Positions 30,654-38,304 of a DNA stretch of 39,687 nt are shown piece by piece (the stretch's first letter is position 1; each line of letters begins with the position of its first letter). The stretch covers positions 14,168-53,854 of the forward strand of contig VBAT01000043.1 of NCBI GenBank assembly GCA_005884665.1, read 5' to 3'. Made by a program: the position numbers and the translations under genes. The DNA is from Bacteroidota bacterium (GTDB lineage: Bacteria > Bacteroidota > Bacteroidia > Chitinophagales > Chitinophagaceae). The notes beneath the pieces were generated by a model, which was not told the DNA's origin, ran no database searches, and worked only from the letters and a program-made list of their open reading frames with translations.

Positions 30654-31310
30654 ATGAACAAGCTTACCAAAACCATTATATGGCTGATATGGGCAGCTCC
30701 CGTCGTTTATGCGGTCATGGTATGGAACAGGATGCCCGAACGGGTACCCATTAAATATAATCTTTCGGGCGAACCAATTCTTTTTGGAAGCAAAACAGAA
30801 TTGCTGTTGATACTGGCAGTCATGGTACTAGTCAATATCGGGGTATATTTTTTACTGGTCAATATTCATCGCATCGACCCAAAAAAGAAATACAGGGAAG
30901 ATAACCTGTCGCGGATGAGAAAGCTGGCAGTGGCAGTTAGTATTTTCGTTTCAGCGATCACCTGCTTTATTATTTATAGCAGCTCAAACCCCGGCATCAA
31001 ATTCAATTCAAAGATCATCGTCATTGCCCTTGGTCTCCTGTTTACAGTTGTAGGCAATTACCTGTACAACATCAGACCGAACTATTTTGCCGGAATACGA
31101 CTGCCCTGGACACTGGAAAACGAAGAGAACTGGAGACTGACACATATGCTGGCCGGCAAACTCTGGTTCGCTGGAGGTATTTTGATTGCAATAGCAGGGT
31201 TCGTGTTGCCCGATAATATAGTGCTGGGGTGCACGCTTGCAATAATAGTTATACTTACTGCTGTTCCTACTATTTATTCTTATAGGCTATATAAAAAAAA
31301 ACAAGAGTAG
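30654..31310 (+). CDS. SdpI-family membrane protein
   Basis: 218 residues with about six hydrophobic segments. The N-terminal part (about 10-60, including WNRMPERVPIKYNLSGEP) matches DUF1648, and the second half carries the SdpI signature: YNIRPNYFAGIRLPWTLENEENWRLTHMLAGKLW. In Bacillus subtilis SdpI gives immunity to the SdpC toxin and passes the signal to SdpR. No sdpA, sdpB or sdpC homologue is visible in this window, so it is an orphan pair. Starts one base after the regulator stop codon, so translationally coupled. Confidence 0.93.
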   Translation: MNKLTKTIIWLIWAAPVVYAVMVWNRMPERVPIKYNLSGEPILFGSKTELLLILAVMVLVNIGVYFLLVNIHRIDPKKKYREDNLSRMRKLAVAVSIFVSAITCFIIYSSSNPGIKFNSKIIVIALGLLFTVVGNYLYNIRPNYFAGIRLPWTLENEENWRLTHMLAGKLWFAGGILIAIAGFVLPDNIVLGCTLAIIVILTAVPTIYSYRLYKKKQE

Positions 31311-31313
31311 TCG

Positions 31314-31460
31314 ATAGTAGGGAGCCGCGGATGGATACTGGATTGCGAGATGCTGGATACTTACAGCATTGCGAGCGGAGCGAAGCAAGGAGAGGGAACC
31401 GGAGGGTGAGGCCGATGCTGGATACTGGTAACATCATCGTGAGCGTAGTGAGGATTAAAG
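31314..31460. repeat. heptamer cluster with CATTGCGAG modules
   Basis: GATACTG, GATTGCG, GATGCTG, GATACTT (31334-31362, with small offsets), then CATTGCGAGCGGAGCGAAGC (31368-31387), then GATGCTG, GATACTG (31414-31427) and a degenerate second module near 31435. No gene is seen between SdpI and the ACP phosphodiesterase. Confidence 0.75.
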
Positions 31461-31509
31461 ATTAAGACGCTCAGTAACTTAGCTGCATCATTCATCTCAA
31501 TCTATCGCT

Positions 31510-32112
31510 ATCAACTATCTCGCTCATGCATATCTTTCCTTCAATGATCCCGGCATCCTCGTGGGCAACATGATCAGCGATTTTGTAAAAGGCAAAAAGA
31601 AATTCGACTATCCGCAAAGGATACAACAGGGCATCACCTTACACCGCATCATTGATACATTTACCGATGAACACGAAGCCACCAGGCATGCGAAGGAAGC
31701 CTTCCGTTCTCATTATCGCTTATACAGTGGCGCCTTTGTAGATGTGGTCTATGACCATTTTTTGGCGCTTGATGAAAATGAATTCCCGGCCTTAACGCTC
31801 CGGGATTTTTCAAAACAGGTTTATCAAACACTTGAGGAATACCAGCCCTGGTTTCCCGTTCATTTTGCTACGCTGTTCCCCTACATGAAAAACCAGGACT
31901 GGCTTTTCAATTACAGGAGCCTGGCCGGGACTAAAAAAAGTTTCGGTGGTGTTGTACGCCGCTCCCTTTATCTTACCGAAAGCGACACAGCCGGTCAACT
32001 ATTCGAACGTCACTACCAACTTTTACAGGAAAGTTATCGTCAGTTCTGGGCAGACGTTAAGCCTTTTGCAGAAAGACAGTTTGAAATGCTTGGTGATGGT
32101 AATAATATGTAA
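31510..32112 (+). CDS. acyl-carrier-protein phosphodiesterase (DUF479), abnormal start
   Basis: Predicted to remove 4'-phosphopantetheine from acyl carrier protein (AcpH family). The family N-terminus NYLAHAYLSFNDPGILVGNM is fully encoded from 31513, but the codon in the initiator position is ATC (31510) and the frame has no ATG, GTG or TTG between the TAG at 31480 and that point. The first standard start is GTG 31561, inside the domain, and would remove 17 conserved residues. Downstream, ISDFVKGKKKFDYP, GITLHRIIDTFTDEH and FVDVVYDHFLA carry the conserved Asp and His residues and appear intact to the stop. Either ATC or CTG (31483) initiation, a start-codon mutation, or a base error. Confidence 0.8.
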   Translation: MNYLAHAYLSFNDPGILVGNMISDFVKGKKKFDYPQRIQQGITLHRIIDTFTDEHEATRHAKEAFRSHYRLYSGAFVDVVYDHFLALDENEFPALTLRDFSKQVYQTLEEYQPWFPVHFATLFPYMKNQDWLFNYRSLAGTKKSFGGVVRRSLYLTESDTAGQLFERHYQLLQESYRQFWADVKPFAERQFEMLGDGNNM

Positions 32113-32140
32113 ATAGGTATCTCCCCTAAGACGAATCCGC

Positions 32141-32148
32141 TATTTTTG
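32141..32148 (+). promoter_or_regulatory. candidate -7 box TATTTTTG for the DUF2911 pair
   Basis: Exact TAnnTTTG match, 11 bases before the ATG at 32160. Confidence 0.5.
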
Positions 32149-32159
32149 CAAATACATTT

Positions 32160-32720
32160 ATGAAAAAGATAGTTTGTATTGTTATGGCCGCCCTGTCCGG
32201 GTACTTTGTAATGGCCCAGTCAGAGTTGCCTCCTGTTGATAAATCACCGATGGATATGAGCTACTATCCCATCAATTACCCGGTATTGAAAATACAGGAC
32301 AAACTGGCGGAGCCCCTCGCGGCGAGAGTAGTTTACAGCCGGCCCAAAAAGGAAGGCCGAACCATTTTTGGTGGCCTGGTGGAATATGGAAAGATCTGGC
32401 GGCTGGGCGCTAATGAAGCAACAGAGATCGAGTTTTACCGAAAAGTAAATATCGGCGGAAAGAAAATAGCCAGGGGCCGCTATACACTGTACGCGATAGT
32501 TAATGAAAATTCATGGACGTTCATTATTAACAAGGAAACAGATACCTGGGGCGCTTTTAAATATAATCCCGATAAAGACGTTGTTAGGGTGGACATTCCT
32601 GTCGAAAAGACAAATGACGCACTGGAAAATTTCACTATGACATTTGAAAAAAAGGATAAAAGTATTAACCTGGTCGTTGCCTGGGAAAATGTCCGGGTCG
32701 CTTTACCAGTAAAATTGTAA
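32160..32720 (+). CDS. secreted DUF2911 protein, first of a pair
   Basis: 186 residues; signal peptide KKIVCIVMAALSGYFVMAQ. DUF2911 features: DKSPMDMSYYPINYP, ARVVYSRPKKEGRTIFGG, GKIWRLGANEATEIEFY, GRYTLYAIVNENSWTFIINK, TWGAFKYNPDKDVVRV and the ending NLVVAWENVRVALPVKL. The domain is a beta-sandwich family of unknown function frequent in Bacteroidota. The stop codon overlaps the start of the next, paralogous gene (TAATG), so both proteins are made from one message. Confidence 0.92.
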   Translation: MKKIVCIVMAALSGYFVMAQSELPPVDKSPMDMSYYPINYPVLKIQDKLAEPLAARVVYSRPKKEGRTIFGGLVEYGKIWRLGANEATEIEFYRKVNIGGKKIARGRYTLYAIVNENSWTFIINKETDTWGAFKYNPDKDVVRVDIPVEKTNDALENFTMTFEKKDKSINLVVAWENVRVALPVKL

Positions 32721-33370
32721 TGAGCGTAGTTATGAAACTGATCCGGAAATACTGGAGCTTACTGATATTCCTGTTTGTTTGGTCTGCCTGCAAAGAAAAA
32801 GCAGCACAGCTATCTCCAAAGCCCGTGCTTCCAAAAGACTCGGTCGTCAGTGAAAGTGCGGATAGTGTGACCGATACCTATACAAGCGTAGATAAATCGC
32901 CGATGGACATGGTTTATTTTCCCGTCGACTATCCCAAATTTAAAATGGCCAATAATAAGATCCCTCCACCGGTTGCGAGAGTGATTTACAGCCGTCCTCA
33001 TTTACAGGGAAGACAGTTATTCCATGATGTGCTTAAATATGGTGAACACTGGCGAATGGGTGCCAACGAATCTACCGAGATCGATTTTTTCCGCGATGTA
33101 ACCATACAGGGTAAAAAGATCAGGGCCGGACGTTATGTGATCTACTGTATCCTCGGACCGGCTTCCTGGAATATAGCGATCAACACCAATATTGATTCCT
33201 GGGGTTTGCAACAGGATACTACCCGGGACGTACAGCGTTTTCAAATACCGGTAACGCATGGCAATCCCGCACTCGAATACTACACCATGGCATTTTCAAA
33301 AACCAGTACAGGCGCCGATCTTATAATGGCATGGGATGATGTTGTAGCACGGCTTCCTATCGAATTCTGA
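32720..33370 (+). CDS. DUF2911 lipoprotein, second of a pair
   Basis: 216 residues. The N-terminal segment LLIFLFVWSACKEK looks like a lipoprotein signal with Cys near residue 24, though Trp at position -3 is unusual. A polar Ser/Thr/Asp-rich linker (about 30-58) leads into the same DUF2911 domain as the upstream gene (DKSPMDMVYFPVDYP, ARVIYSRPHLQGRQLF, HWRMGANESTEIDFF, MAWDDVVARLPIEF). Start ATG 32720 overlaps the upstream stop; ATG 32732 is an alternative. So the operon gives one soluble secreted and one probably membrane-anchored version. Confidence 0.9.
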   Translation: MSVVMKLIRKYWSLLIFLFVWSACKEKAAQLSPKPVLPKDSVVSESADSVTDTYTSVDKSPMDMVYFPVDYPKFKMANNKIPPPVARVIYSRPHLQGRQLFHDVLKYGEHWRMGANESTEIDFFRDVTIQGKKIRAGRYVIYCILGPASWNIAINTNIDSWGLQQDTTRDVQRFQIPVTHGNPALEYYTMAFSKTSTGADLIMAWDDVVARLPIEF

Positions 33371-33413
33371 TCCCCTGTACATGTAGCCCGGAATTTATTT
33401 GGATATTTACAAC

Positions 33414-35275
33414 ATGTGTGGCATTGCCGGTATAATTAATTCCCGTCCGCTGGAAGGAAACAAGGAAAGAACATCCCTGAGCCGGCAAACTCTCCTGGAC
33501 ATGTCAGCCGCTCTCAGGCATCGTGGACCTGACGCCGAAAACATATTCATCAATTCATCCGGCACAGCAGGCCTAGGACATTGCCGGCTTGCAATTATCG
33601 ATCTTAGTGAGGCTGCCTCGCAACCTATGCGTTACATGGATCGCTATACGATCATTCACAACGGGGAAATCTACAACTATATTGAACTGAAAGATGAGCT
33701 GCTGAAAAAAGGCTATTCGTTCCGTACTTTGTCAGATACCGAAATTATCCTGGCCGCTTATGACCACTATGGCGAAGAGTGCGTGGACCATTTTGACGGC
33801 ATGTTTGCATTTGCTATCTGGGATGAAAAGGAACAGGAACTGTTTGCCGCCCGCGACCGATTTGGTGAAAAACCATTTTATTATTCTTTCCAAAACGATC
33901 AACTAATTTTTGCTTCGGAAATAAAAGCTTTATGGTCGGCGGGAGTTGAGCGCAAGTTTAATCTCCAAATGTTGTTTAATTTTATCACTATCGGCTATAC
34001 CGATAATCCCGGCCGTCCCGACGAAACTTTCTATGAAAATATTTTCCGGCTTCCGGCCGCTTCAATATTATACTATTCATCTTTGACCAATGAGCTCGTT
34101 GTCGAAAAATACTGGGATATAGATATCTCTGTTCAAAACAAAAAGATCAGCGACAATGAAGCTATAGAGCAGTTCACAGATCTCTTTTCTACATCGGTAA
34201 ATAGACGCCTGCGAAGTGATGTGGCGATCGGTACTTCCCTCAGCGGCGGGCTCGATAGTTCCTCTGTCGTCGCAACCGTCTCACATCTGACATCTCATGT
34301 CTCACTCTCTTCATTCACGGCTGCTTTTCCGGGTTTCGAAAAAGATGAATCGCGGTTTGCCGCCGCAGTAGCCAGGAAACTCAATCTTCTCATTTTGTCG
34401 TTCTTAAAGCAGACGACATGATAAACGACTGGGAAAAATTCCTGTACTACCAGGAAGAGCCGTTTGGTTCGGCAAGCGCCTATGCACAGTACAAAGTATA
34501 CGAGCTGGCAAAACACCAGGGAATAAAGGTCTTGCTGGATGGCCAGGGAGCAGACGAGATCCTGGCAGGCTATACGCGGTATTATAAATGGTACTGGCAG
34601 GAACTGTTTCAAAAAAGAAAATTGGTAAGAAGCAAAGAGCTAAAGGCGGCCGGGGAAATGGGCGTGGAGGAAACGTTTACTTTCAAAAATATTATTGCTT
34701 CGCTGGTTCCTGATATTGCCTCTGTCATTTTAGAAAGGCAGTACCTTGTCAATGCACTGCGCCATGAAGACCTTACAAAAGATTTTATCCGGCTTCAAAG
34801 CAAAGAAGCCTACTATGCTACCCCTACCAATTTTAATTTGAATGGGGTACTGTATTTCAATACCTGCATCCATGGGCTGGAAGAATTGTTACGTATTGCA
34901 GACAGGAATTCGATGGCGCATGGGAGAGAGACCCGTTTACCATTCTTAAGCCATGAACTGGTAACGTTCATTTTTTCATTGCCCCCGCATTTTAAGATCA
35001 GGAATGCCTGGACAAAGTGGATATTGAGACAGGCCATGACAGACAAGTTGCCGGCAGATATCGTATGGAGAAAGAAAAAAGTTGGGTTTGAACCTCCGCA
35101 AAAAGAATGGATGCAGGACAGCCGTGTACAGGATATGATCCATGAGGCGAAAAAGAAACTTGTGAATGAGAAAATATTAAATCCTGCAGTGATCACCCGG
35201 TCCCCGATACCGAACAATCCCCATGAAGCGGCCAGCTACGACTGGAGATATTTAGCGGCGGCGGCCTACTTCTAG
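33414..35275 (+). pseudogene. asnB: asparagine synthase (glutamine-hydrolysing), frameshifted
   Basis: Would make asparagine from aspartate, glutamine and ATP. The start ATG 33414 places the nucleophile Cys at position 2 (MCGIAGI); the glutaminase domain (RHRGPDAENIF, HNGEIYNY, SDTEIILAAYDHYGEECV) and the synthetase P-loop SLSGGLDSSSV follow. The first frame stops at 34421 after KLNLLILSFLKQTT. The other frame continues from about 34390 as HFVVLKADDMINDWEKFLY and then EEPFGSASAYAQY, LLDGQGADEILAGY and the C-terminal region. Restoring one A in CTTC-TCAT (34389/34390) gives LHHFVVL and a single protein of about 620 residues. Heptamer sequence at 34278-34305 lies upstream of the break. The gene is broken as given, unless this is a base error. 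Confidence 0.9.
34278..34305 (+). repeat. four in-frame heptamers inside asnB
   Basis: GTCTCAC, ATCTGAC, ATCTCAT, GTCTCAC run in strict period seven and encode VSHLTSHVS. Same unit type as the intergenic cluster at 5152-5246 (GTGAGAT on the other strand). Confidence 0.7.
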
Positions 35276-35470
35276 TAAAGGGCCCACAGACCTGCCTGCT
35301 GGTAGGCGGGGGACCTCTGAGAAGACACGGAGGACCGCAGAGAAGGAGGCTCCATTGCTCTCTACGGCTATCCTGATATAGCCATTTCGAAACAAGGCCA
35401 TGAAGGCAGGGTTGGTTTTTGCTCTGTGGCTCTTCGTTGCCGTATTGATTTTTTAAAGAGGAACACTACC

Positions 35471-35505
35471 AAAAAAGGACCGTCCCAACGAATGGCCAGG
35501 ACGGT
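35471..35505 (-). terminator. intrinsic terminator for the third PepSY-like gene
   Basis: Minus-strand stem ACCGTCC (35505-35499) / GGACGGT (35485-35479) followed by CCTTTTTT. The remaining 200 bases after asnB contain only repeat-like sequence (CTCTGAGAAGACACGGAGG). Confidence 0.82.
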
Positions 35506-35543
35506 TACCGGACTTGTACACCAACGCTGCAAAAGTTTGTGGA

Positions 35544-35993
35544 TCAGTTATCGCCTCTCTTGAACTTTTCAGTTTGTTCAAGATTACCATAAGCGTCTGA
35601 TTTTACCACGTACCAGTTTTTTTCATCTTTAAGCGTAACGAGAAAGTTTATGCCTTCGTCGGAGCTTGTTTCAGTGACGCCAAATATCTCCCTGTTGGCA
35701 TATTTCTTTTTCAGGCGGGCAACAATATTGGGTAAAAGTTGCCTTTCACCATAGTACCGGATAGTCTGGATAAGGGTGCCTTCGCGATCATATTGTGCGC
35801 GGATCTGGATATCATCCTGCTTGAAATTGGCCTGGTAGATATTATTGTCGTATTCATGCCAAACGACGTCCTGCGCCTTGGCAAAAGTTTCTTTGAATGC
35901 TTTTAATACTTTTTCATTCACTTCATATGGAGAAGTAGAGGCCAGGGCAGCGATGCTGACGAGTAATGCAGCTGATAAGATTATTTTTTTCAT
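35544..35993 (-). CDS. secreted PepSY-like protein, paralogue C
   Basis: 149 residues from ATG 35993 (signal peptide KKIILSAALLVSIAALAS); eight more codons upstream are open but not needed. Domain pattern as in the genes at 28996 and 29672: VLKAFKETFAKAQDVVWHEY, IRAQYDREGTLIQTIRYY, helix LLPNIVARLKKKY, then TSSDEGINFLVTLKDEKNW and the charged tail KFKRGDN. It is separated from the other two by 5.4 kb and its upstream sequence does not share their conserved blocks. Function unknown. Confidence 0.8.
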   Translation of the reverse strand: MKKIILSAALLVSIAALASTSPYEVNEKVLKAFKETFAKAQDVVWHEYDNNIYQANFKQDDIQIRAQYDREGTLIQTIRYYGERQLLPNIVARLKKKYANREIFGVTETSSDEGINFLVTLKDEKNWYVVKSDAYGNLEQTEKFKRGDN

Positions 35994-36656
35994 GGCTTTA
36001 AAATTAAAAATGAACAATAATCTAATTTACTCTAGCAATTTCCTGAAGACAAGTGGAGAAGCGTTTGGCGGTAAACAAGTTTAAAACAGCGTTCATACCA
36101 AAGCCTGCATAAAGACTACTGAAAGCGGCAAATAAGCAATCGAAAAAAGATTTTATTCTTGTGAAGCATGAATATGAGCTACCGTTAAGCTTGTGTTAAG
36201 CGAGAAGCTGCTGTTGATGAGTGGTATATGCAATTTATGCTATACTTGCATGGGGCGTCCAACACACGTAGTTCTTCTAAGGAATGCTTCTCTGGCGGAT
36301 TGTTACTCTTTGTGTAAAGACAAAAAGCAGATAAAGAAGTTTCTCTTGTTCTTTTCCCTTGATGGAAAAGAACCAAAAGATCAAGCCGATTTGATGGTCA
36401 CCATTTCCGATGACTGCGGTTTTCCTACAACAAATCGGCGAAATCACCCCGCTATTCGAAGGGCTCAAGGTCGAAGTCCTCGCTTCGTGCTATGCGATCA
36501 CCCGGGAAGCGCTGTATTCTGTCTTGCTTTCATTAAAGAAGAAAAAAACATTTATCCAGGACAGAATAAGGCGCTTAACCATTCTTGAAAGATTGATGAT
36601 AGTAAGATCAATTGACACTACTGATAGATACAAAGAGGTTACCTAAATTGACCACA
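35994..36656. repeat. 663-base gap with a second copy of the long intergenic element
   Basis: No convincing gene. At about 36303-36328 TTACTCTTTGTGTAAAGACA resembles the hairpin at 10502-10530; TTCTTTTCC (36350) pairs with GGAAAAGAA (36364). GCCGATTTG (36386) and CAAATCGGC (36431) bracket the middle, and ATGCGATCACCCGGGAAGCG lies at 36493-36512, all as at 10183-10550. ORFs of 131 and 78 codons across it are translations of this element. The left 270 bases show nothing recognisable. Confidence 0.65.
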
Positions 36657-38264
36657 TTACTGTGGCATCTTGATCACCGTGATGACCTTCTGAAGCGATT
36701 TATTCTGCAACCTGATAAAATAAGCTCCCGATGACAGGCCATCATTGTAGATATCTATGTTATAAGTGCCGGCCGCATAATCGCGGTTGGTAAGCACTTT
36801 CACAACACGTCCCAAAGCATCTATCTGCTGGATCAGGGTATTGCCGCCTTCGGTAGAGAACTGTAGAGTCGCAGCAACACTGTATGGGCTCGGCCACATC
36901 TTGAGGATAAGCTTATCGGCCGCATTGTTATTATCGTCCGGTGTTTCCGGCAGGCCACAGGGACCGCCTTCGATCAATGGCAAGGACTGGTAATTTTGCA
37001 ACATGATCTGCTGGAGTGCCGGCTGTTTCACACAAAACCATTGCTCGAGCACAGAAGCATACACGCTCCTGAAATCGTACTGGAATGGAATATTATTCAC
37101 CACCTGTATATCGGAAGGTATATCGGGACTCTTGCCGAGTATTCCTTTCTTGGAATGCTTACCAAACATAATTAGCGGAGCAGCCGCGCCATGATCGGTA
37201 CCGAGACTTGCGTTGGATTTTATGCGGCGGCCAAATTCTGAAAAGGTCATTCCCATCACCCGGTCGTCGAGTTGCATTAGCTCAAGATCGTTCTGAAAAG
37301 CATTGATGCCTTCAGAAAGGTCTCTCATCAGCTTTGCATGCGAACCCGTGGTTGTATCACTGGGATTAACCTGTTTTTTATGAGTATCAAAACCGCCGAT
37401 CGTTACCGTATACACTCTTGTCTTTAATCCACCTTTGATCAGGCGGGCAACGATCTTTAACTGGTCAGCCAGGCTGTTATTGGTTGGATAAGTTGCCATG
37501 GTTGACGCCCTTTGATAGGCAGCCCTGATCAGATCGGAATAGATCTTGGTTTTTTCAGAGATCACACGCAGGAATTTCAGTTCTTTATTCGCCGGAACTG
37601 AATTAAGCGGATAATCAGAAAAAGGATTGGCAAACGTATAGATCTTTTCAGGGTTCGTGATCGAGAGACCCATTGAATATATCTCGCCCTGCACAGTCAG
37701 AGTCGGAACATTACTTATTTGAATAGCCAGCGGGTCAGGCATATCGGCATTGGGATAAGCATCCGGGTAGCCTGGGAATTCGCTCTCAAGATAACGGCCC
37801 ATCCATCCGGTATGAACCCGGTCCCTCCGGTTGGTCCTCGTGTCACCTGTGTTCCATATATCTGTAGAACGGAAATGAGAAAAATTGGGATTATCATAAC
37901 CTACAGACTGCACAACGCTGACCTTTCCTTCATTGTACATATTTTGTAAGGCTGTCATAGCCGGGTGCAGGCCCGATTTATCTGTTCCATCCAGGCGCAA
38001 TACCTGGCTTTGGGGGATGGCTACATTCGTTCTTGCATTATAATAATTGGCATACAGATCCAGCGGTATCACCATATTCAATCCATCATTGCCACCTGAT
38101 AGTTGTATCAGCACAAACACATGATCCGTATCAGTGCCCTGTCCCAATAACCAGCCCAGTTCGCTCTCCGATTTACTATGTGCCAAAAATGAAAACCCAT
38201 TTAACAAGGCCGGCATGGCAACTGCTGCAGGTACTGTAGTTCCTAAAAACTTTCTTCTTTTCAT
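36657..38264 (-). CDS. DUF1501 protein with twin-arginine signal and T9SS sorting domain
   Basis: 535 residues. The N-terminus MKRRKFLGTTVPAAVAMPALLNG is a Tat-type signal. The body is DUF1501, related to the sulfatase/alkaline-phosphatase-like fold: HVFVLIQLSGGNDGLNMVIPL, LHPAMTALQNMYNEGKVSVVQSVGY, TIGGFDTHKKQ, MTFSEFGRRIKSNASLGTDHGAAAPLIMFG. The last 80 residues (KMWPSPYSVAATLQF to the end GAYFIRLQNKSLQKVITVIKM) are a type A T9SS C-terminal domain, which directs export over the outer membrane. So Tat would move it to the periplasm, folded, and T9SS onward (inference). It sits just downstream of the DUF1800 gene, with which DUF1501 genes usually pair; 40-base gap, same strand. Confidence 0.93.
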   Translation of the reverse strand: MKRRKFLGTTVPAAVAMPALLNGFSFLAHSKSESELGWLLGQGTDTDHVFVLIQLSGGNDGLNMVIPLDLYANYYNARTNVAIPQSQVLRLDGTDKSGLHPAMTALQNMYNEGKVSVVQSVGYDNPNFSHFRSTDIWNTGDTRTNRRDRVHTGWMGRYLESEFPGYPDAYPNADMPDPLAIQISNVPTLTVQGEIYSMGLSITNPEKIYTFANPFSDYPLNSVPANKELKFLRVISEKTKIYSDLIRAAYQRASTMATYPTNNSLADQLKIVARLIKGGLKTRVYTVTIGGFDTHKKQVNPSDTTTGSHAKLMRDLSEGINAFQNDLELMQLDDRVMGMTFSEFGRRIKSNASLGTDHGAAAPLIMFGKHSKKGILGKSPDIPSDIQVVNNIPFQYDFRSVYASVLEQWFCVKQPALQQIMLQNYQSLPLIEGGPCGLPETPDDNNNAADKLILKMWPSPYSVAATLQFSTEGGNTLIQQIDALGRVVKVLTNRDYAAGTYNIDIYNDGLSSGAYFIRLQNKSLQKVITVIKMPQ

Positions 38265-38304
38265 AGTTAAGTCTTTACATAGGTTAATAATACTCCCGGT
38301 TATC

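Noticed and set aside
36193..36646. ORFs of 131 and 78 codons in the long gap before the DUF1501 gene
   Set aside because: They overlap each other in different frames and lie across the composite repeat; no signal peptide, domain or plausible composition is seen.
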